Below, piece by piece: positions 5,814 through 12,590 of a DNA stretch of 17,158 bases. Made by a program: the position numbers and the translations under genes. This stretch comes from BOG-933 sp037147415 (GTDB lineage: Bacteria; Pseudomonadota; Alphaproteobacteria; Azospirillales; Azospirillaceae). The stretch is from positions 1-17,158 of the forward strand of contig JBAWVF010000072.1 in assembly GCA_037147415.1 (NCBI GenBank). Direction: 5' to 3'. The notes below the pieces were generated by a model. That model had not been told where the DNA came from. It did not search any database and was given only the letters and a program-made list of their open reading frames with translations. The stretch's first letter is position 1; every line of letters starts with the position of its first letter.

Positions 5814-8800
5814 TCAAAGGCCATCCGTTCTCATGCCGGCAAAGCGGGCTTCCATGACGGCAATCAGGGCGCGGGTTGCGGTGGCGACAGCGGGATAGTG
5901 GGCCAGTGCGGCGGCCAAGTCGCCGGAACGGCCGATAACTTCCAACTCGATGGCCAGATGCATCACGCCGGTGGCGCCGAAGCTGCCGGCGGTGCTCGAC
6001 AAATCGTGAGCCTCCGACGTCAGCTTACGCAAATCCCGGGTTTGAGCCGCCGTGTCGAGCCTGGTAATCCGGTTAGCAATATCATTGAGAAAACAGGTTA
6101 CGATGGCTCGTAACTCGGTTGGCCGAACTGAAGACAGTAATTCGTTAAGCTGATCTTCGTCAATTTCAACTTTAATCTCAGGAATATGGCGAGCAACCGT
6201 ATCCAATAGTTCTACACGATTGACCGGTTTGGCAACATAGTCATTCATGCCGGCGGCTAGACAATCGGTCCGGGCTTGGCTCATGGCGTGGGCGGTCATG
6301 GCGATAATCGGCACCCGGCCCCGGGTTCCCGGCAACTGCCGAATTTGAAGCGTCGCCTCGATGCCGTCCATCAACGGCATTTGAACATCCATCAGGATCG
6401 CGGCATAGTCCTCGGATGCAGCGGCTTCGAGCGCGGCGGCGCCGTCTTCGACCACATCGACGCGATAATTGGCTTGGTGCAGCAAGGTCACGGCGAAAAG
6501 CTGGTTGGTCCGGTTATCCTCGGCCAGCAGCAAGCGCGGGCCGGTTCCGGGCGGCGTTACCTCCGGCGGCTCTTCATTTTCGGATACGGTCGCTATTGTG
6601 GCTATGGTGGGTTCCATGGTTGAGGCCGTGCAGGGCAGGGGGAGACCGTCAGCGGGTGGAGTGGTCGCGGCGGTTGCCTCGAACAACTTGCCGAGACAAA
6701 GAATGAGGGCGGTGTTGCGGACCGGTTTAACAAGAAAAGCGGCGCGGCACGGGCTAAGGCAGGCCTCGCACGGTCCGGTCCCGCGTCCGTTGATGCTGGT
6801 CACCACGCGGAGCAGGGCCGTGGCGGGGTGCGAGCGCAGCTGAGTGATCAACGGGTGGTCAGGGGTCAGCGGTTCGGATTCATCGACAACGACCAAGTCG
6901 AAATCAAAGGCTCGAGCCGGCGTTGCGGCGGCTTCAGTCACCACCATCCCGATTGCCGAAAGATGACGGGTCAGCAAATGCCGACGCAAGGGGTGCGGGT
7001 CGAGCACGAGCGCCTGCCGACCGGCCAGGAACCCGGGCAGTTCAGTGTTAGCTGCGTCCGGTTGGCCGGCGAATCTGAGCGGCACCGTGACCCGGAACCG
7101 GCTGCCTTCACCGGGGCGGCTGTCGACCTCGATCATACCGCCCATCAACAGGGCCAGTTGGCGGGTGATGGCCAGCCCTAACCCGGTCCCGCCATAACGC
7201 CGGGTAATCGAACCGTCGACCTGCACGAATTTACCGAACAGCTTTTCCAGCGCCTCTTCGGGAATGCCGATGCCGCTGTCGCTGACCGCCAGAGAGAGCC
7301 CGCGGGCCTCGTTTCCGGTTCTGCTGGCGGCGATCTCAATTATAACCTGTCCGCGTTCGGTGAATTTGACGGCGTTGGCGGTCAGATTGACGAGAATTTG
7401 ACGGAGCCGAGTCGGGTCGCCGATCACAGGCCAAGACAATTCGGGAGACACGAAAAACCCAATCTCTATACCCTTTTCCCGAGCACTTGGTGTCAGCAGA
7501 TCGACGACGCCTTCAACCAGTCCACCGATATCAACCGGGACGGCTTCGATTTCCATGCGTCCGGCCTCCAGTTTGGAGATATCAAGTATATCGTTGATAA
7601 TAGTTAGCAACGCCGTTGCAGAAGATATTACGGACCGGGCAAACTGATGCTGGCGTTGATTCAGCGGTGTATCCAGTAACAGTTCAGTCATGCCGATAAT
7701 GCCGTTCATCGGTGTTCGAATTTCATGGCTCATAGCGGCAAGAAATTCAGATTTAGTGCGGGCGGCAGCCTCGGCCTCGGTTTTTGCGCGGTGTAATGCC
7801 GCCTCCTGCTGCTTCTTATCTTCAATATTGGTTATCGTTCCAACAATGCGATAGGGGCGGCCCTCCGGGTCTTTGACGGCCTTGCCCTTGGCTTCAACCC
7901 ATATATAGTTGCCTTGTTTGTGACGCAAACGGTGGGGATGGACATAAAGCTCTGTTTTGCCGTCAATATGGTCCTGAATGCGGCGATAGGCCTCCATAAG
8001 ATCGTCGGGGTGGATGTGGTCGGTCCAGGTGGTGGCGGTGAACGCCAATTCCTGACTGTCATAGCCGAGAATGCGAAACCACACCGGCGAGAAATAAATC
8101 GAGTCGGTGCGTAAATCCCAATCCCAAATGCCATCATTGGTGCCCGAAACCGCCAAGTCGAAGCGTTCGCGCGAACGGTCGAGGTCTTCGGCCTGCCGGG
8201 CCAATTGCTCCTGTGCCGCTTGCAATTCGATTTCATAGTGCTTGCGGGCGGTGATGTCGGTGCGAATGCCGACAATACCGCCGTCACGAGTCGGGCGGTC
8301 GCTGACCAACAGCCAGCGCCCGTCCCCCAATCGTTGCTCGACCGGACGTTTGCCCGGGGCCTTGGTGCTTGCGCGCGGATCACCCGATTCCTCCAGGCTG
8401 CGGCCGGCGGTACGGCGTCGGGCCAAGCGTTGCTCCACCCATTCTTCGACTCGCCCGGTTGTATCGGCGAATTGGCCGCGTTCTGCCGCAATGCGCAGAA
8501 TATCCTCAAAACGAGCCCCAGGAACCAGAAGATCGTAAGCAAGAAAATAGAGTTGCCGGTACTTTTCATTACAAAGCACCAGCCGGTCATCAGCATCATA
8601 AAGAGCGAAGCCTTCCGATATCGCTTCGATAGCGTCCCGTAGAAGCTGACGACTGCGGGATTCTTCATCTTCTATCAGTTTACGCTGTGTAATATCGGTT
8701 ACCATCGCCAACATGCCGGCGTAGGCACCGCTCTCATCGGCTAACGGGACGGTTGAGACCAGGGTCCATAGCTCGCGGCCGTCTTTGCGACGGAATCGAA

Positions 8801-9401
8801 AGTCATAGCGTTCGGCGATGCCGAGCCGACGGCGGGCCAGGGCGCGAGCGGCGTCGATTCGGCCGTCTTCATCAACGAATTCAAAAAGATGGCGGCCGGT
8901 CATCTCGGCAGGAGTGTAGCCGAGCATATCGGCCATGCAACGATTAGCAAATCCGGTGCGGCCATCGCTGTCAAGTATCCATATGCCTTCAAGGGCGGTA
9001 TCAACAAGGGTGCGATAGCGATATTCAACCGCACGCAGATGTGTTTCCAGGCGCTTCGTGTCGTTAACGGCTCGTAAGATGACAATTGTACAGGGCTCAT
9101 CATTATAGTGTGCCGGGCCGGCGGTCGCCTCCAGATCGATCGGGGTGCCGTCCCGCCGTATCCCTTGAACTTCCCGGCGCAGCGGGGGCGAGTCGGGGAT
9201 CAGGCGACTGATCGGGCTGCCGATCATCTCGCCGGCCGATAGTTCGAACAAGCGCAGCGCCGCGCCATTGGCGTCGCGAATCACGTCGTCCCGGTCAAGG
9301 GTAAGGATGGCATCGGATGTGAGGTCGAGAATCGCATGAAAACGGTTATCCTCGGCGGCGACCGTACTTTCCGGACTCTCGAGAGTGCAGGGGGTTAGCA
9401 T
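5814..9401 (-). CDS. Hybrid sensor histidine kinase (PAS x4, HisKA, HATPase, REC x2, HPt)
   Basis: A 1195-residue phosphorelay kinase without membrane segments, so probably cytoplasmic. In order: PAS about 22-118, PAS 125-240, a PAS_7-like domain 252-388 (SEGFALYDADDRLVLCNEKY), PAS 410-528 with a PAC-type end, HisKA with H559 (MSHEIRTPMN), HATPase with N676 (NLTANAVKF), DSGIGIP (708-714) and GGTGLGL (737-743). A divergent receiver lies at 795-905 (D840, K892) and a canonical receiver at 955-1075 (E961/D962, D1005, K1058). The HPt has H1132 (AHDLSSTAGSFGA). All steps of a His-Asp-His relay are thus in one chain, as in BarA/ArcB-like proteins. ATG 9401 has GAGG five bases upstream. No response regulator lies nearby, so output and signal are unknown; the PAS domains could sense redox, light or ligands, but no cofactor site is evident. 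Confidence 0.96.
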   Translation of the reverse strand: MLTPCTLESPESTVAAEDNRFHAILDLTSDAILTLDRDDVIRDANGAALRLFELSAGEMIGSPISRLIPDSPPLRREVQGIRRDGTPIDLEATAGPAHYNDEPCTIVILRAVNDTKRLETHLRAVEYRYRTLVDTALEGIWILDSDGRTGFANRCMADMLGYTPAEMTGRHLFEFVDEDGRIDAARALARRRLGIAERYDFRFRRKDGRELWTLVSTVPLADESGAYAGMLAMVTDITQRKLIEDEESRSRQLLRDAIEAISEGFALYDADDRLVLCNEKYRQLYFLAYDLLVPGARFEDILRIAAERGQFADTTGRVEEWVEQRLARRRTAGRSLEESGDPRASTKAPGKRPVEQRLGDGRWLLVSDRPTRDGGIVGIRTDITARKHYEIELQAAQEQLARQAEDLDRSRERFDLAVSGTNDGIWDWDLRTDSIYFSPVWFRILGYDSQELAFTATTWTDHIHPDDLMEAYRRIQDHIDGKTELYVHPHRLRHKQGNYIWVEAKGKAVKDPEGRPYRIVGTITNIEDKKQQEAALHRAKTEAEAAARTKSEFLAAMSHEIRTPMNGIIGMTELLLDTPLNQRQHQFARSVISSATALLTIINDILDISKLEAGRMEIEAVPVDIGGLVEGVVDLLTPSAREKGIEIGFFVSPELSWPVIGDPTRLRQILVNLTANAVKFTERGQVIIEIAASRTGNEARGLSLAVSDSGIGIPEEALEKLFGKFVQVDGSITRRYGGTGLGLAITRQLALLMGGMIEVDSRPGEGSRFRVTVPLRFAGQPDAANTELPGFLAGRQALVLDPHPLRRHLLTRHLSAIGMVVTEAAATPARAFDFDLVVVDESEPLTPDHPLITQLRSHPATALLRVVTSINGRGTGPCEACLSPCRAAFLVKPVRNTALILCLGKLFEATAATTPPADGLPLPCTASTMEPTIATIATVSENEEPPEVTPPGTGPRLLLAEDNRTNQLFAVTLLHQANYRVDVVEDGAAALEAAASEDYAAILMDVQMPLMDGIEATLQIRQLPGTRGRVPIIAMTAHAMSQARTDCLAAGMNDYVAKPVNRVELLDTVARHIPEIKVEIDEDQLNELLSSVRPTELRAIVTCFLNDIANRITRLDTAAQTRDLRKLTSEAHDLSSTAGSFGATGVMHLAIELEVIGRSGDLAAALAHYPAVATATRALIAVMEARFAGMRTDGL

Positions 9402-9548
9402 TTTGCCTCGGCGATGCGCAGGTTACCCCGGATGACAACCCGGTTCATGCAGGGTACACGACCCGGGCCGGAAACGGAAAGCTGACGAAATTGTGCGGTG
9501 CAAAAGGTTTCATTCCCTTTGCTGCGAAATTGCTCCATACTGCACTTG

Positions 9549-9580
9549 CTTCGGCAGCCGGCCGGACCGAAGTGTTTTTT
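9549..9580 (+). terminator. Terminator-like hairpin upstream of aroQ
   Basis: A six-pair GC-rich stem, CTTCGG (9549-9554) with CCGAAG (9567-9572), is followed by TG and six T. The loop contains the palindrome CCGGCCGG and may fold further. It looks like a Rho-independent terminator reading rightwards, although no + strand gene lies just upstream. It may stop antisense transcription out of the kinase region or end a small RNA. Confidence 0.4.
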
Positions 9581-9602
9581 GTGTAATGTTGCCCTGCGGC
9601 CA

Positions 9603-9630
9603 TTGCTGTTGCTGCGGCGCGTGATATAAG
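9603..9630 (+). promoter_or_regulatory. Likely promoter of the aroQ-accBC operon
   Basis: TTGCTG (9603-9608), a 16-base spacer, and TATAAG (9625-9630) form a reasonable sigma70-type promoter. Transcription would start near 9637, about 40 bases before the aroQ start. It lies just downstream of the terminator-like hairpin, so initiation here would not read through it. Confidence 0.45.
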
Positions 9631-9675
9631 CGCAGAGACGGTACAGGTGGTGTGACAACGGTAAGAGAGTGAACT

Positions 9676-10125
9676 TTGGCCCTCGATGCTTCAGTAATGA
9701 TCCTTAACGGCCCTAATCTGAACATGCTGGGCGTGCGTGAGCCGGCGATCTACGGGTCGCAGACACTTGCGGATTTAGAGGCGGCGTGTCGTGAGCGGGC
9801 TGATGTCCTTGGTATCGGCATTGACTTTCGGCAATCCAACAGCGAAGGTGAACTGGTAACCTGGATACAGCAGGCGCGGGCGGAGAGTGACGGTATAATC
9901 ATTAATGCCGGCGCTTATACCCACACCTCGATTGCGATACTGGATGCTCTGACGCTTGCTGAATTGCCGGTTATCGAAGTTCATCTTTCTAATATTTTCA
10001 GGCGCGAGTCGTTTCGGCACCAGTCTTATGTTTCCATGGTCGCACACGGTGTCATCTGCGGCCTCGGCGTAAACGGATATCTGCTGGCGCTCGATGCCAT
10101 GTCATCGATTCTCGATCGGGTTTAG
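9676..10125 (+). CDS. aroQ: 3-dehydroquinate dehydratase, type II
   Basis: A 149-residue type II dehydroquinase, which dehydrates 3-dehydroquinate to 3-dehydroshikimate in the shikimate pathway for aromatic amino acids; the family forms dodecamers. Active-site motifs are complete: NGPNLNMLG (11-19), the flexible-loop Arg21 and catalytic Tyr26 (REPAIYG), QSNSEGELV (53-61), NAGAYTH (78-83, with Asn78 and His83), EVHLSNIF (101-108, His103) and ESFRHQSY (111-118, Arg114). I placed the start at TTG 9676 because GAGAG lies at good spacing and the length fits the family. The first ATG, at 9697, has no ribosome site and would leave a very short lead into the first strand. accB follows after 16 bases. 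Confidence 0.96.
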   Translation: MALDASVMILNGPNLNMLGVREPAIYGSQTLADLEAACRERADVLGIGIDFRQSNSEGELVTWIQQARAESDGIIINAGAYTHTSIAILDALTLAELPVIEVHLSNIFRRESFRHQSYVSMVAHGVICGLGVNGYLLALDAMSSILDRV

Positions 10126-10141
10126 GCAACAGGGTTTGAGG

Positions 10142-10603
10142 ATGGCGAGTTTCGACATAGACGGCGAACTGGTCCGCAAGCTAGCGGATCTGTTGCGCGA
10201 AACCGGGTTGAATGAAATGGAATACGCGGAGGGGGATCGGCGCATTCGCGTCACCCGTCAATCCGCGATTTCGGCCGTAAATGTCGGGGGACCGATCATG
10301 TCGGCCCCGGCACCTCTGGCCGTGCCGTCCGGCGGGTCGAGACCGGCCGGCGGTGGATCGGCGGTGCCGCCGGGTGCGGTCACCTCACCGATGGTGGGAA
10401 CGGCCTATGTGGCCGCGGAGCCGGGTGGGCCGCCATTTGTCCGGCCGGGTGAAGCGGTTAAAGTCGGACAGACCGTCATGATCATCGAAGCGATGAAAGT
10501 GATGAACCCGATCAAGGCGCCGCGTAGCGGCACCGTTGCTCAGGTGCTGGTGTCCGATGCTCAGCCGGTTGAATTCGGCGAAGTCCTTTTGATCATAGAG
10601 TAA
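10142..10603 (+). CDS. accB: Biotin carboxyl carrier protein of acetyl-CoA carboxylase
   Basis: A 153-residue carrier subunit that holds the biotin on which acetyl-CoA carboxylase moves CO2, the first committed step of fatty acid synthesis. An N-terminal helical domain (1-40) leads through an Ala/Pro/Gly-rich linker (about 50-80) to a biotinyl domain (80-153). The biotinylation motif EAMKVMN places the modified residue at Lys119, and the thumb-like insertion is present around 90-103 (YVAAEPGGPPFVRPG), as in BCCP of E. coli type. ATG 10142 has AGGG seven bases upstream. Its stop is 24 bases before the accC start, the standard accBC pairing. Confidence 0.97.
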   Translation: MASFDIDGELVRKLADLLRETGLNEMEYAEGDRRIRVTRQSAISAVNVGGPIMSAPAPLAVPSGGSRPAGGGSAVPPGAVTSPMVGTAYVAAEPGGPPFVRPGEAVKVGQTVMIIEAMKVMNPIKAPRSGTVAQVLVSDAQPVEFGEVLLIIE

Positions 10604-10627
10604 TTGGTCGGCCCCATGACCGCTGGC

Positions 10628-11974
10628 ATGTTCGAAAAGGTGCTCATCGCGAATCGCGGCGAAATCGCGCTGCGCATTCATCGCGCTTGCCGCGAGATGG
10701 GAATCCATACAGTTGCGGTGCATTCCACCGCCGACGCCGATGCCATGCATGTTCGGCTTGCCGACGAAAGCGTGTGCATCGGGCCGCCTTCGGCGCGAGA
10801 TAGCTATCTCAACATTCCGGCGATTCTGTCGGCGGCAACCATAACCGGTGCCGACGCCATCCATCCCGGCATCGGATTCATGTCCGAAAATGCTCAGTTC
10901 GCCGAAATGGTCGAAGAGCATGGCTTTACCTTTATCGGTCCGACGCCGGAACATATCCGGATGATGGGCGATAAGGTCATCGCTAAAAAGACCGTGATGG
11001 ACCTGGGATTGCCGGTGGTGCCGGGCTCCGACGGCCCGGTCAACTCGGTTGAAGAAGCCGAAGAGGTTGCCCGTCAGGTCGGCTATCCGATTCTGATCAA
11101 GGCGGCTGCGGGCGGCGGTGGCCGCGGCATGAAAGTGGCGCGCAATCCCGAGTCGCTGCGCGAGGCTTTCCAGTTGGCCAAAGGTGAGGCGCGGGCCGCT
11201 TTCGGTAACGACGAAGTTTATATGGAGCGGTATCTGGCTAAACCGCGCCACATTGAAATTCAGTTGCTGGCTGATATGCACGGTAACGTCGTTCATTTCG
11301 GCGAGCGTGATTGTTCGGTTCAGCGCCGCCATCAAAAAGTCATCGAGGAAGCGCCATCTCCTGCGCTTAACGCCGCACAGCGTGAATATATCGGTGAATT
11401 GGCGGCTCGCACCGCGAGGGGCTTCGGCTATCGCGGCGTCGGGACCATGGAGTTCCTGTTCGAAGACGGGCAGTTTTACTTCATCGAGATGAACACCCGG
11501 CTGCAAGTCGAGCACACGATTTCTGAAATGATCACCGGTATTGATTTGGTGCGTGAGCAGATTCGAGTCGCGACCGGCGCCCCGCTTGGTTATGGTCAAA
11601 GCGACGTCCGGATTCAGGGGCATTCGATCGAGTGCCGAATTAATGCGGAGCATTCGGAAACCTTTACTCCCTCGCCGGGTCGGATCGAGGGCTATCACGC
11701 GCCGGGTGGTTTGGGGGTGCGGGTTGATAGTGCGCTGTATGATGGTTATCGCGTGCCGTCCCATTATGATAGTTTGATCGCTAAGCTTGTGGTTCACGGC
11801 AGTTCACGCAATGAATGTTTAATGCGCCTGCGTCGCGCGCTTGAGGAGTTTGTGATCGGAGGAATCGAGACCACAATTCCTTTACACAATCGCCTGATCA
11901 TTCAGCGTGATTTCATTAATGGCGATTACGATATCCACTGGTTGGAGAGTTTGCTCAACGGCAAGCGGTTGTAA
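10628..11974 (+). CDS. accC: Biotin carboxylase subunit of acetyl-CoA carboxylase
   Basis: A 448-residue ATP-grasp enzyme that carboxylates biotin on AccB using bicarbonate and ATP. The N-terminal domain opens with the hallmark KVLIANRGEIALRI. The ATP-binding parts include Lys116 (MGDK), Lys158 (ILIKAA) and the Gly-rich loop GGGGRGM (162-168). The metal and bicarbonate residues are at EFLF (Glu275) and FIEMNTRLQVEH (Glu287, Asn289, Arg291). I chose ATG 10628 because MFEKVLIANRG is the usual family beginning and the length matches. ATG 10616, adding four residues, or even TTG 10604 directly after the accB stop, remain possible because none has a strong ribosome site. Translational coupling to accB is likely. 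Confidence 0.97.
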   Translation: MFEKVLIANRGEIALRIHRACREMGIHTVAVHSTADADAMHVRLADESVCIGPPSARDSYLNIPAILSAATITGADAIHPGIGFMSENAQFAEMVEEHGFTFIGPTPEHIRMMGDKVIAKKTVMDLGLPVVPGSDGPVNSVEEAEEVARQVGYPILIKAAAGGGGRGMKVARNPESLREAFQLAKGEARAAFGNDEVYMERYLAKPRHIEIQLLADMHGNVVHFGERDCSVQRRHQKVIEEAPSPALNAAQREYIGELAARTARGFGYRGVGTMEFLFEDGQFYFIEMNTRLQVEHTISEMITGIDLVREQIRVATGAPLGYGQSDVRIQGHSIECRINAEHSETFTPSPGRIEGYHAPGGLGVRVDSALYDGYRVPSHYDSLIAKLVVHGSSRNECLMRLRRALEEFVIGGIETTIPLHNRLIIQRDFINGDYDIHWLESLLNGKRL

Positions 11975-11990
11975 TCCGGGAATATCCATT

Positions 11991-12503
11991 ATGGATTATC
12001 AGCAACCCACTGATAGCAGATTATCGAATCTTCTTGGCCTGTGGCGTGAGAAGTGTGGTGATTCGGGGTTGCCTGATCGGACTTGCTTCACTCCTGAAGT
12101 TCTTCGGTCATGGCTCGGTAGTCTTGCCTTGATTGATGTTGCCGATGGACAATATCGGTATCGACTTTACGGTAGTAATTTCGTTTATCGTTTCGGCATT
12201 GAGATGACCGGCCGTGTTGTCGATGATTTGCCGCGCGAGCAGGCCTCTGCGGTTCGTCGCGATTATGACACTGTGGTTAGAACACGGCAGCCCTTAATCC
12301 GGCTCTATACCGGTGGTTTTGACATTATCGACCTCAATCGTCGTATCGGCACCAAACGAGTCGAGACCTGGGAGCGGCTTGTTTTGCCGTTGTCCTGTAG
12401 TAGCCGCGAAGTTGATATGCTGCTGGTGGCGGCGTATGAATTGAGCGCTCAAATCATGGATGCCTCGGGCATGACGAGCGGATTCGGGCCAGCCCCGATC
12501 TGA
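11991..12503 (+). CDS. PAS_5-like domain protein
   Basis: A 170-residue protein resembling the alphaproteobacterial PAS_5 family (Pfam PF07310). Residues 8-25 (SRLSNLLGLWREKCGDSG) match the family's usual 'two helices then P/R' opening. Then come the LGSLALIDV strand (42-50), YRYRLYGSNFVYRFG (56-70), and the turn around MTGRVVDDL (73-81). The C-terminal strands include VETWERLVLPLS (124-135). It has no output domain, so it would act by binding a ligand or partner; the function of the family is unknown. ATG 11991 lies 16 bases after accC with GGGA at relaxed spacing, making it the last gene of the aroQ-accB-accC unit. The operon link suggests co-expression with fatty acid synthesis genes but does not prove a shared function. 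Confidence 0.8.
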   Translation: MDYQQPTDSRLSNLLGLWREKCGDSGLPDRTCFTPEVLRSWLGSLALIDVADGQYRYRLYGSNFVYRFGIEMTGRVVDDLPREQASAVRRDYDTVVRTRQPLIRLYTGGFDIIDLNRRIGTKRVETWERLVLPLSCSSREVDMLLVAAYELSAQIMDASGMTSGFGPAPI

Positions 12504-12553
12504 TTTGCCCCGGCCCTTTCGAAAAGTAGACTTGGTATAGAGCCGGTTGCGAA

Positions 12554-12590
12554 GGCGGGTTCACCCTGAAGCGTGACCCCGCCTTAATCC
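12554..12590 (+). terminator. Hairpin terminator of the aroQ-accBC-PAS operon
   Basis: GGCGGGTTCA (12554-12563) pairs with TGACCCCGCC (12574-12583) through ten positions with one mismatch and a ten-base loop, followed by TTAATCCTTTT. It lies at the convergent junction and directly abuts the stop codon of the opposite gene. On the minus strand no T tract follows, so it mainly serves the + strand. Confidence 0.6.

Larger units (their letters stand above)
9402..9675. other. Divergent intergenic region between kinase gene and aroQ
   Basis: 274 bases separating two diverging genes. It holds a terminator-like hairpin on the + strand (9549-9580) and a probable aroQ promoter (9603-9630). A minus-strand frame is open from 9658 to 9395 and ends overlapping the kinase start, but it looks non-coding to me. 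The kinase promoter must also lie here, though I could not single it out. Confidence 0.5.

Noticed and set aside
5692..5898. Plus-strand frame with a signal-peptide-like start (MKVLTSYRAA...LLLGIICICNVLLPP)
   Set aside because: No ribosome site, and its 3' half runs antisense into the end of the kinase gene; the hydrophobic stretch is probably chance.
7832..8668. Long open frame of 278 codons on the minus strand inside the sensor kinase
   Set aside because: It overlaps the well-supported PAS region in another frame, is rich in Arg/Ala/Ser as shadow frames in GC-rich DNA are, and shows no domain.
10385..11797. Open frame of 470 codons on the minus strand opposite accB/accC
   Set aside because: Antisense to strongly conserved accB and accC; His/Arg-rich composition typical of an antisense shadow.
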